A stretch of 64,000 nucleotides of DNA, taken from the NCBI GenBank assembly GCA_951799425.1, contig OX637409.1, forward strand, positions 22,350,501-22,414,500. Reading direction: 5' to 3'. Position 1 is the stretch's first letter. Every line of letters begins with the position of its first letter. The DNA is from Ilex aquifolium (Eukaryota > Streptophyta > Magnoliopsida > Aquifoliales > Aquifoliaceae). Positions 12,540-30,044 of this stretch are shown piece by piece. The translations under genes were made by a program, and so were the position numbers. The notes beneath the pieces are model-generated. The model saw only the letters and a program-made list of their open reading frames with translations. It made no database searches and was not told the DNA's origin.

Positions 12540-14518
12540 TCAAGACCGATCTGCAGGGGGAGTAGCGCCGGGAACAGGAGTAACGTCAGGAGCTCCGCCA
12601 CTTGAAGAAGCATCAAACCTTGGCTGAAATTGCTCGAGGTCTAAGTCAGGAAATCTCTCCATCGCCTGATCAGCAAAATTAAAGAACCCGTCAACAAAGG
12701 CCCTAGCCGCCTCCAGCCTCGCCTTCTCGAGATCTTTTCGTTGATCCTCTACGAGCTGACGTTCAGCAGCTAAATACCTATTCAGCTCAGAAACAGCAGC
12801 CTGGGATTCTTTCAGCTGATCTTCCAGAAGGGTGCGGGTAACAGCAGCATTAAGCAAGTCATCCTTCTCAGCCTCCCGCTCTTCCCTCAAACGAGCCAGC
12901 TCGTCCCTTAGAGAAACCTCAGCTGAGGTACTGGCAATCAGCTGCCTAAAGGTCTGAGCCCGCTGTTCAAGAACCTGCTCCAACTCCCTCTCAGTGGCCA
13001 GGCCCCAGTTCAAGAGCTCGGTACCATGCCGGCGAGCGTCGAGCACCTCGGCACCCCTCCTTTGAACATCATTCCTCAGCATAAAAATCTCCCTCCCAAG
13101 AGCGCAGACATGCGTCGCCGACTGAAAACGCAAAGTACGCTATTAGATACCAAAAAGTTCGGAATAGAGGAAAAAAGCACCAAGGTGTACCTCAAGCAGG
13201 GCATGAAGAGCATCGCGGCTTCGGACTTGAAAAGGAAGATCTACAGAGCGACGCAGGTCAGCTCGAGGAATCAACTCCATCAGGGCACGACTGCTCAGGC
13301 TCACGTCCCGAAGCAGACCGGCCTCAGAGCCAGCAATGGAGGTCTGGGGGGCAGAAGCTGAGCTTGGACCGGCTGCAGCAATGACAGAAGTGCCTCGCCG
13401 AACAGGCCCTCCTACGGGGTCAAGCACCACGGTACCCGCAGTGGCCTCACTTATGACCAACTCGGATATCAACCTCGAGGCCCCCAGTGCGGAGACAAGA
13501 ACATCGGATACAGAAGTGGGGACCTCGGCCGCAACAACAGGAACCTCGGCAGCAAGAACGGGGACCTCGCCAGAAGAACCGCCCTCTTCCAACCTCGTCC
13601 TCTTTGCCGGAGGCCCTACGGCCCTATCCCGCCTTCTTTCATCCACGCGCTCCATAATCATATGGCGCTGGGTCACCAGGTAGGAAGGAGCTACACAAGC
13701 CAGATCAAAGACTTAGCAAGGAACGAAAGGATATATATACGTAACAGACATCTAACGCAAATCACCTGACGCCAAAGGGATCCTAGGGTACATCAGCTCA
13801 GTGTAGGAAAAAGGAAGGAGAGCCCGCGCGTGATTGACCCGAACCGATTCCGAGGCAATAAGGGGCGGGAGCTCCCCTGTAACAAGAACAGGCAGCGCCA
13901 TTAATACACAAATACAAGCGTCAGCAAGCACGAAGGCTAGAGCTTACCTAAATTCCTGCGGCGCCCCCAAGCAGTAGGAACTCTGACCAACCCCGGAAAT
14001 TGGGAACCAAACTCCCAGCCATCCCCAGAAACGAAGAAATACCTCCTTATCCACCCGTCAGGGCTCAGAGGGAGATCCCGAATGGGAATCTCTCCCCCTC
14101 GCCTAGGGACGAAGTGGTAGAACTCGGATACTTCTTCAGGGCGAAAAAAGTGAAGAAACTCCGATAAATGGACCCTGGATTGGGGAAACAATCTCTCCCA
14201 CGCCGCAATGAAGGCCAGTAATACAGCCCAGGAGGAGGGGAGGAGCATGGCAGGGCAAAAGCTGAAGAAGTGAAGGACCTCTCGTATCAAACCAGGAAGG
14301 GGAAATCGGAGCCCTAATAAGAAAGAGGCCTCAAAGAAGCAAGCTTCGCCACTAACTGGGCTAGGGAACCTACGCAAAGCTGCAGGGCATACGACGACGC
14401 CAGGGGGGAACTCGAAGCGCCTCGCAAGGAGCTGAGCCTCCTCCCCGTCGATTTCGCTGAACTCAACGTCACCAAAAACTCGCTCCATAACGTCAAAGGG
14501 AGAGGAAGGAGAAGCCAT
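12540..14518 (-). CDS. Antisense gene copy B of the LTR element, Transposase_28-like domain plus coiled coil
   Basis: Four exons (13948-14518, 13766-13876, 13191-13690, 12540-13139) join in phase to give 593 aa with no internal stop. The N-terminal ~190 residues resemble the plant 'putative gypsy-type transposon' domain (SGEACFFEASFLLGLRFPLP, then SSWAVLLAF, then RRYFFVSGDGWEF). A basic and Ser/Ala-rich linker (RRRDRAVGPPAKRTR) follows. The C-terminus is a long predicted coiled coil ending in FVDGFFNFADQAMERFPDLD, closely matched by copy A. The gene runs opposite to the LTR transcript and is spliced on its own strand, so it needs its own promoter, probably in 14519-15127. Function of the family is unknown; it is not a demonstrated transposase. 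The start at MASPSSPF was chosen because the upstream part looks like leader. Confidence 0.75.
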
Positions 14519-15127
14519 GAACGCAGAAATCGAAGTGGGCTTCTTAGGAGCTAAGGAGAAAGAGATTTGTGTCGCAGTGGAAAACAGGAAACTTCTCTCA
14601 GTAAGGAACAATCATTCCCCGAGAAGCCTATTTATAGGTGCTACAGGACAAACCATGCCACTGTCGCCGGAGGCAGTTAATGCACGTCCCTCGCCATTAA
14701 TAAGGGGGACACGTGGCGTCGTGGGGATTTCCTTGGGCACCACGTTCGAGACTTCACTAAGCCCACTGACGGCGCACGTTCTCAAACGAGCGAAACCGTC
14801 AGATAACCAGTACGGATGAAGTAGCAGGAAAAGACCAAGATAGCCTTAAGAAGTTTAAACGGCTCAAAAAGAAAACATGAAGGTCAGCTCGAATCAAGTA
14901 AGCCCGGCTACAAGTGAAAAAGCAGGAGTCCACACCTAAGACAGGTGCAATGCAACCACAAACCAAGAAAGTCTACAGCAAGACATCACGCGGCAAAACA
15001 TAACAAGGGAAAAACCACAAGAGTTCTCATTTCAGCATTTAAAGAAGTTACAATCGAGCATTACACAAAGAAATAAATTGAAGAATCACAAGGAAGTCGG
15101 AAACGGAAGGAGGGCCCCATATCAGCC

Positions 15128-17332
15128 TCAAGAAGCGATCTCTTCGTCACCTGCTCCCTCACCAGAAGCCCCTGCCAGCGTACATGGCCCCTCCGCCGCT
15201 GCCACTACAGATCCAGGCGTCTCCTCGGCATCAAGGGTCACACCCTCGTTGAGGTCAGGGGTCTCGGCCTCCTCAGCCACCACCGACGCCTTCTTAAAAT
15301 CCAGCATTGGCACAAAAGGATCCAGGTCAAGGTCGGGGTGAGCCTCCTCAAGTTGATCCTTAAGATTCAGAAAACCTTTCACAAAACCAGAGGCGCATTC
15401 TCTCTCGAGCTCCGAAACGCGAGACCTCAAAGATGACAGCTCAGAATCTTTGGCCCTGAGCTCCGAATCCTTGATCACCAGGTTGGCCTCTGAGGTCTTG
15501 AGCTTGTCATCTTTTGAATCCATGAGCTTGGCAAAGTACTGAAGGCGGGCATCCATCTCATCGTTGATCCTCTTCAGTTCAATGGCCTCCGAGAACAGGA
15601 TCTTTACCTTCTCCTCGGTGGCCTCCTTGCTCACTAACAGGGCGGCCCTAGACTCCTTTACCCTCGAAAGCTCCTCGTTGTAGTGAAAGCCCAGCATCTT
15701 CACGCAAGCGAGTGACTGAGAGAAAAATGGGGTCAGACGCAAGAAAAAGACCCGGGAAGGCCTCGGGAAAAAGAAATATCAGAGATCGAGGAAACTAAGG
15801 CTAAGAAAATACCTCCGCCATGCCCCGAATAGCGCGGTTCACCTTCCTGTCAAAGGGGACTCGCATGGCCTCCCTAGGATCAGATGTGGAGATCAGCTCA
15901 GACAAGGCGGAAACAACGACCTCAGGGTCGCGAAGGAAGCCGTCCCCTTGCTCCTTGAACGAGGAGGGAGCAGCACCCACCTTCTTGCCTCCCTGAGGGG
16001 CAGAACGAGGAGGATCTGCCGGGGCTTCTTGCTTTGAAGCTCCACCAGTCGAAGATTCGCGCAGAGGAACCTCCACGGAGAGCGGGGGGGGAGCTACATC
16101 CCCGGGGGATGGAAGGTCTACCTTCTCCTGCATAAGAGGAACAGGTAGGGTCTCAGGCACCGATGCATCCTGGGGCGGTCGCTGTGTGCCCTTCACCAGT
16201 TTCCTCTTCTTCCTCGACCTATCGGTATCCGAGAACATCGCCATTATTAAGTCCTGGTTCATGGGGTCAGGAACAGGGGACGGCTCCGGAGCAGGAGCTT
16301 GTTCAACAGGAGGCCCGAGCTCGTAGAGGGCTAGGTTCTCGTCGGTCACCAAGTCGAAGAATGATTGCAACCCAAAGGCCTCAGCCCTAGCGACTCTAGC
16401 AGCTTCCTCGATTCCAAGGACAGGTCGATAATCTGCAAATCAGAAGGTAAGTCAGTAAAAGAAGAACAGCGAAGGAAAAAGATACAGTCGAATCAAAGGG
16501 CCTTACTTATGTTCCTTGGAGCTCCCCAAAACCTGGGAATGAGGGGAATGTCCCCTGGTTTCCCGGAAAGCTCCCAAGAGTCACCTCTAACAAAGAAAAA
16601 CTTGGGTTTCCACCCCTTGTTGGAAGAAGGAAGCCCGGTGATCAAATTCCTCGCTTTGACCCTTTTCGAAAAATAAAGGAAACCCGCGGAAAGGGAGGAT
16701 TTAAGTTGAAAAAGATAGGCAAATTCATTAATGGAGGGTTGAGAGTCGTTCCCACTCTTCAACCAATGAACGAGAAATCCGATCAGGAGGCCCCAGCCGT
16801 TTGGAGAGAACCGGGCAGGATATATGTTATAAAAAGCAAGGACGATCCGGATGAAAGGATGAACGCGGAACCGCAAACCGGCACGGAAAGCGGATTCGTA
16901 AAAACAAACCAGGCCAGGGATAGAAGAGTTGCACCTCTCATGTTCGTCAGGAGAATGTAGAAGAACGGAGTCGGGAAAATAATACTCCCGCCTCAGTTCG
17001 TCTAAATCCTCATCACTGAGACTACTGGGAGTCGACGCAGCACAGCAAGTCAGGTCGGCTTGATCCCGACGAGCCCTTTTTCTAGGAGTTGGGGGAGGAG
17101 CCGGTTTGGATTTCTTAGTTTTTGGCGCAACAAAAGGAATGGGAGGAAAGGATGATAAAGGACAAGCTTCTTCTATGAGGACGGACCCGGAGGCAGAAAC
17201 TTCAAGAGCAGACCCAGACACGGCCCTATCAACGGAACCACCACTCTGAGAACCTGAGGTACTTGCCTCAACCTCTTCGCCTATTTGGCCTTCTGAATCC
17301 GATTCGGAGGAGGAAACGACCCGCCTCCCCAT
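15128..17332 (-). CDS. Antisense gene copy A of the LTR element, Transposase_28-like domain plus coiled coil
   Basis: Three exons (16507-17332, 15813-16432, 15128-15715) join in phase to 677 aa. The N-terminus is acidic and Ser-rich (MGRRVVSSSESDSEG), then comes a basic patch (PRKRARRDQ). The family core follows: SIPGLVCFYESAFRAGLRF, NGWGLLIGFLVHW and KFFFVRGDSWEL. Exon 2 is a Pro-rich linker with RSRKKRKLVKG, a possible nuclear signal. Exon 3 is a Glu/Lys/Leu-rich coiled coil that ends with FVKGFLNLKDQLEEAHPDLD, parallel to copy B. It is intact, in antisense to the host LTR element, and is the copy nearest the 3' LTR, where antisense ORFs of Tat-lineage elements are known to sit. An alternative start at 17572 would add 80 residues of unlikely composition. 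Confidence 0.75.
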
Positions 17333-18005
17333 CAAAGGTTCAGACCTTAAGCCGGAATGGAGGGAAGGCAAATGTAAAGCACAATCCGTCAAAAAGAGAG
17401 GCCTTAGACACCAACCTCGAAGGAAGGACACCCTAAGCGAGGTAGGATGGTCCACGAAACACGTGAGGGGAGAAAGGTCGTCAGAACGATTCCTAAAATA
17501 GCTAAACCTCCATATCAAGAAGCGAAACCCAAAACCCCACCAAGGAGGGTTAAAGGAATCCAGGTCAAACACGAGTAAAATAAGAAGGAGAGACGTACCT
17601 AGACGAAGCGCTAGAAGCAGAAGAGAACCAGGAACGCAGAAACCCTAAAGACCGCCTGAAAGTCTGAAACGGAGCACTTCGAAAGCCCAAGGGAGGTGAG
17701 GGAAGCACGAGGAGATTCAAAAGACTCAAAAAGCAACTCAGGCGAGGGGGTTCCCCCTCTTTTGTGCAAGGCATTTAATGTCCTGAGAAATGAGATGGCA
17801 GGACGCGTCTCCAGCATCGTACCGGTTGGATCACCCCGTGGCGACACGTGTAAAAACCATCCCATCATAGCCGGCAAAATACCAAAGCATCCCTAAACGG
17901 CGCAAAGCCGCATGACCATACATTCCGCCACGTATGGAGTCCGTGAAGACCTCAGAAAAGGCGTTTCTTATCCCCAGGTCAGAGAAAACATCATTCTCGT
18001 GACCA

Positions 18006-18021
18006 GGGGCTGGGGGGCAAC
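18006..18021 (+). other. Polypurine-like tract before the 3' LTR
   Basis: ggggctggggggcaac directly precedes the TG of the right LTR. It is G-rich rather than purely purine, as in several plant Ty3-gypsy elements, and supports plus-strand orientation. Confidence 0.55.
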
Positions 18022-18719
18022 TGATGAGGATAGGTTTTTGGGCCTGGGCTGCCATTACGACCTAGCCCAAAGACCTCCAGACTGAACAAGAACTCCGAAG
18101 CCCAAAAGGAAATGGTCCCAATCGGCCCAAGTTCGATTCTCAGCCCACGGCCCAAGTTGGAGCCTGTTGCACCACGCGCTCCAAGGACAAGGAAAACCAG
18201 CTCTGATTTCTCAGAGTTACTCCCTGCAAAAACAGAGAGATGGTGCCGAACGAACCCAGGCAATCGTGGGCACAGAATCGCCGGCGGTCAGAGTGGCTCG
18301 AAAGGACGAACGGTCCCCACAAGATCAAGAGACGGAAGAACAGGAGCAAAAAACCCTAGACAGAGACACCATATAAATAGAACAGTAAGAGGAGGGAAGG
18401 GGGATCGAACCTCTCGAACCTTCTTCTTCGCTTCCTAGCTGGTTTTTCGCCAAGAACCCTAGGGCAATCTCAACAAAGAAACGTTGTTTATGGCCTTGCG
18501 CCTGTAATTACCTTGTAATCAGTCGAAATCAATATACACAAACACGGAGCAAGAGCCTCCATTACAGTGGACGTAGCCCTAGTCCTTCGACAAGGGTGAA
18601 CCACTTATATTTGCTTGTTTATCATTGCCTAACCTCAACGTCCCTAAAACCCATTTCATAAAACCCAAGAAGGGCCAAATCTACCCGGGCCTGGGAGATT
18701 GATTTCCGAGGACTCATCA
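18022..18719 (+). repeat. 3' LTR
   Basis: 698 bp; compared with the 5' LTR it has about eight substitutions and a 5-bp insertion (cttcgcttc versus cttc region, near 18428). It is followed by the TSD caaat at 18720-18724. Confidence 0.95.
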
Positions 18720-19138
18720 CAAATGATACACGAATAATCTTTTTATGGCGGTTCTTCGTTCCACCACACTTGGGCTGAAGTGCTATAGCAGATGAGCAAC
18801 CCGATTTCTTTATCAGCAAAGACTCAACCTTGTCCAGTAACCATTCTGAGTAGATATACGAGACTAAGCAAAACTTACTAGATTTTCACTAAAAAATTAA
18901 GAGGATACATACGAGATAGCGGACATTGATGATTATAACTTAGAGTTAGGGTACCGATTATTGTCCAAATGTGGCTTCATAGAATTATTTTCTTTCAATT
19001 GAGTAATGTAAGAGTTTTACACATTTTTATATTGGCCAAAATGGTATCTTACTCCATATTCTTCTAGGGCACTTATTTTAAAACATCAAACAAAGTATAA
19101 AAGGTCTCCTTCTATATCAATGTGTTTGTTGCTGTTTT

Positions 19139-19330
19139 CTTTTGCCACCATCTGTTTGTCATGGCGAAAAGGACCTGAAATATGCCATTTTCGGCTGAAT
19201 TTTTTAAGAAAAGTTGAATTCCAATCCGGCCATCAAATTAAGTGTTAAGACTCTAATTGCATTTTTTTATCTCAAGTCGCAAAGCTAAGGATCAAAGTTT
19301 TATTCCGTTTCCACTTAAAGGACCAAAGGG
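19139..19330 (+). repeat. Dispersed copy of the window's first 235 bases
   Basis: It aligns to 1-235 with many substitutions and small indels (shared: accatctgtttgtcat, ttttcggctgaattttt, aagttgaattcca). With the LTR element removed it lies about 2.3 kb upstream of the subtilase start. The left copy could therefore be the equivalent upstream region of a neighbouring subtilase paralogue. Confidence 0.7.
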
Positions 19331-20418
19331 CTCGGCCTCCGAACCATACGTGGGACGAGTTTCTATCTCATATAGCTCGGGCAAAAGACAACGGGGAAAG
19401 TTTAAGAAAGATGGGGAGACCCAACAACTACCGGTCAGGGCAGGAATAAGCTTGTGAAGAAGTACCGGTCTATTTTCATTCTTTCTTAAATATTGCTAAA
19501 ACGCTTCTGGTTTCGAGTTGATCGATCAGGAGTGTCCGGATCAACTTACGCATATCTCGACTAATTTTCTCTCCGGTTCGGTCAAAAATAGGCTATCCAC
19601 TTCGGGACTAGGGTATTCATGAGGGATAAATCTCTCATGATCTAACTCTAAAAAGTTATCAAGATTTAAACTCAGAATGTCTAGGTTTACCGCTCATCAT
19701 TATCAACGGAGGTTTATACACTTGGTACAACCTTTTTTTCTTAATTGAAGGCCGGAGGTTGATGCATGACACTAGTCTATGGAGATGGTTTATGCCATGC
19801 AAATTTTCTTTTCCTTCGATGTTGTATTGAATACTACCGTTAAAGGTTCTGTGCTGTATGAGCTCTCAAAGCGATCAATTTGCAAGGATGAAATTTTCGT
19901 CTCTTTATTTACCGAAATGGCCGAAACATTTCTCTTTCCATAAAAATAGAAAATAAATCGGTGACTGAATATTAAAATACTCATGTTTCGAGATGATTCA
20001 CAATGTTTTCGATGTGTTTTAGAATGTTTTGATAAATTTTAACCAATATTTTGAAATAATTCCCAAATTATTTTTCCTATTCTATTTTGTTTGAGATATT
20101 TTTTCAAAAGATATCCCAAATTTTGCACATTTCTTAGGTACATGAAACTATACACCGAAACAAAATTTTAATAATTACTACTTTGCTTTTACCCGGTTTC
20201 CAACCAAAAATAATTGACAGTGACCAAAATTTACATTTCACCACCATGACAATAACTACAAGCTAGCAGTTTGATAGCTTTTTGTAAGTATCTTTTTTAA
20301 ATAATTTTTCCAAGTCTTGTTTGTTCTTTTTTTTTTTGATCAGATTTTTTTCTAGTTCAAACTTGCTCCCTTTCTCCATAATCACATATATAATTGCATT
20401 ATTTATGTACTTATATAT

Positions 20419-20787
20419 GTACTAGTCATATCCCGTACTTGAAAGTACGAAAAAACATAAAATTCGAGTGGTCAAAAAATTAGTTCCACTATATTAAATA
20501 ATAATTTTTTCCTTTATTTATTTAATTACATCATTTAAAATTTATTTTTAGCCATTATTTTCTTAAAAATATCAACAAAATTTTCTCAAAATACATAATT
20601 TGATAAAAATTTCTCAACATATGTATACTATTGTATATAAATAATATCTAAAATAAAAATTATGTTAAACTATAAATTAATTAAATATTAAATGATTAAA
20701 CATGTGATAAGATGGATGATATGATGGAATTGGAAAAAAATATGTAGAGAATAAAATTCAATTTCCCGTGTGTTTTATTATATAGAT
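20419..20787 (+). mobile_element. Small Helitron-like or MITE element, family 1
   Basis: It starts tactagtcatatcccgtac with a short palindrome (gtacttgaaagtac) and ends ttttattatatagat. The same two ends, inverted, bound 30045-32575. Shared termini in a non-coding unit suggest one mobile family. Helitron membership is inferred; no TSD is evident, as expected for Helitrons. Confidence 0.45.
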
Positions 20788-20874
20788 ATTTAGCACTTTT
20801 GTAAGATAATAATCAAACATATTAATTCAGACTAGATGCCTTTTCCTTGAAATTACAGTGAAAAAAAGATAATT

Positions 20875-20995
20875 CTATGTGCACCAAATTTGCGCACCAA
20901 AACTTACGCCAAATCAATTACAATTGTTGGATCAGTGATGAGATCCTCTGATCCAACGACTACAAGTGATTTGGTACAAATTTTGGTGCACATAG
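20875..20995. mobile_element. Palindromic MITE, 121 bp
   Basis: The whole unit is a near-perfect inverted repeat. ctatgtgcaccaaatttg at the left pairs with caaattttggtgcacatag at the right, and ttggatca with tgatccaa near the centre. RNA from it would form one long hairpin. No clear TSD. Confidence 0.75.
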
Positions 20996-21380
20996 CATTG
21001 CTTGTGAAAAAAACCTGCATACAAATTTTTTTGCATCTTATGATGCGCATGGAACTATGATTGTATTTAACACAAAAGCAAAAAAAAAAAACTAATAACT
21101 GTCAATAACAGGCCAGACAAGCAGCAATTAGCATTTCAGACATATATACCATGTTCATCATTCTTACAGACTGTTCTCAATGGTCTTCTTTACATTTATC
21201 AAAACACGTAATTAGGAAAGTTTCCGGCTCAATACAGGAAAAAAAAAAAAAGAGTCATGTCACCTTCTCACTTGAAGAAGCTTAAATAGAACAACGCGTA
21301 TCTCCAAATCCAGCAGCAACAGATATAGAATACAGATGAGCAATTACACAAAATAGTTGTCTCATTGCGTATCCATTTCC

Positions 21381-28652
<7,272 letters not shown>

Positions 28653-28925
28653 CGTTGCACATATATATATCTAAATTTATATTTGTGTATGTATCGATTG
28701 TATGGAATTGGGAAACCTACAAATTGGGGATTTTTCTGGGATTGAAGAGATAGTGGAAGCTGATTCGATGAAGGAAATCGAGTTTCATGAATGAAATGAT
28801 CGTTTAGATGTTAAATGGATTTTTTTGTTGTTGGGTAAAGGTCTTCGAAGTCCGCGTGAGGAAGACGTTGGCCAGTGCGTAGCCGTGTGTGTGCGTGTGT
28901 CCGGCTCCTCTACTAATAATTTTTA

Positions 28926-29447
28926 GGTTAATTGTCTGGAAGTCCGTAAAGTATAAAATTTATTTTATTTTGGTTTTTAATATTTTAAAAATATTATTTT
29001 AGTTCTTAAAATATTAAAAATAATTTTATATAATCTTTCAAACAGACATCGTCTAAATTTTTAACGATTTTTTATTATAAACTTGTTACGTAATACCTAA
29101 ATATGGATAAAAAAATAATTTAGATAACTCTTGACTAAATTTCTATCCAAATTTTGGTCAAATAACTATCCAAATTACACAGTTTTGATCATGTGTTATC
29201 TAAATTTTGGTCAAGAGTTACTTATATTACACATTTTTGTCAAGAACTACCCAAATTATTTTTCATCTATATTTAGATATCACGTAACATGTTTATGATC
29301 GAAATCGTTAGCAATTTAAATGTTATTTATTTGAGGGACCACAAAAAACATATTCAATAATTTAGGGATCAAAATGATATAATTAAAATATTAGAGACTA
29401 AAATCAAATAAACTCTATACTTTGGAGATCTCCAGTACGATTAACTC
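28926..29447. mobile_element. MULE-like foldback element with 9-bp TSD
   Basis: taattttta is duplicated at 28917-28925 and 29448-29456. The element is nearly one long inverted repeat: ggttaattgtctggaag at the left matches the complement of ccagtacgattaactc at the right, and the arms stay complementary towards a centre near 29190. A 9-bp TSD is typical of Mutator-like elements. No coding capacity. Confidence 0.8.
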
Positions 29448-29609
29448 TAATTTTTAACAACAGAGATGTGATCAAAATGTCTTCGTTCTATTTAATAAAA
29501 TAGCATCGTTTTTATATTAAAATGACACAATTTTAATCAGCTGTTAATTTTTTAACAGCATACAGAGAGAAAGTAGTTTTATGAAACTAAAAAAGAAAAA
29601 GGATAAATA

Positions 29610-30000
29610 TTTTTTTTTAAGAATTTGACTACGGTACCAATAAAAAAAGTTTGTGCTATACCTCCAAAATTTATTATGTGTTTTTATAATTTTTGTGAGT
29701 TATTTTATAATTTAAAATTTTACTATTTTTGTGGGTAATTTACAACTATTATGGATATTTTTACCACTGTCGTGTGTATTTTTACTATTTTTGTGATAAC
29801 TATTTTAACCATTTTTCTTCCATACAAAAAAAATTTAACAATTTTTGTAAATATTTTATCACAATTGTAAGTATTTTTATTACTGTTGTGATAACTATTT
29901 TTACTATTTTTTAGTTACTACAACAGGAGTAAAAGCAACCATAAATACGGTAACTTGAGATATGGTACAGAAAAAAAAAAAAAAAAAAAAATCGTACTTT
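29610..30000. repeat. Low-complexity dispersed repeat, copy 1
   Basis: Built from degenerate words such as tatttttactatttttgtgataac, ending in a ~20-bp A run (29974-29990). The same composition and words (atttttatcactattgtgataac) fill 49730-50060, so it is a family and not chance AT richness. No frame is meaningful. Confidence 0.55.
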
Positions 30001-30044
30001 AGTCAACTCCTTTTTTTAAAACCCCAACCATAAAATATATATAT

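Larger units (their letters stand above)
9588..18719 (+). mobile_element. Complete non-autonomous LTR retrotransposon (LARD-like) with antisense genes
   Basis: Two direct LTRs (9588-10280 and 18022-18719) begin TGATGAG and end CTCATCA, and the element is flanked by the 5-bp duplication caaat (9583-9587, 18720-18724). A G-rich tract just before the right LTR (ggggctggggggcaac, 18006-18021) looks like a polypurine tract. A TATAAATA lies in each LTR on the plus strand, so the element runs left to right. No gag, protease, reverse transcriptase, RNase H or integrase frame is visible in 7.7 kb of interior. Instead there is a tandem array and three antisense genes. Antisense extra ORFs are known in Tat/Ogre-lineage Ty3-gypsy elements, so this is plausibly a Tat derivative moved in trans. 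By eye the LTRs differ by about 8 substitutions and one 5-bp indel, which implies a recent insertion. Confidence 0.93.
18725..21380. other. Intergenic between the LTR element and VPS4
   Basis: No coding gene supported. It contains the 19139-19330 copy of the sequence at the window's left edge, a moderately GC-rich block of unknown origin (~19330-19640), AT-rich sequence, and two small repeats annotated separately. The right end (~21100-21380) is likely VPS4 3' UTR. Confidence 0.55.
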
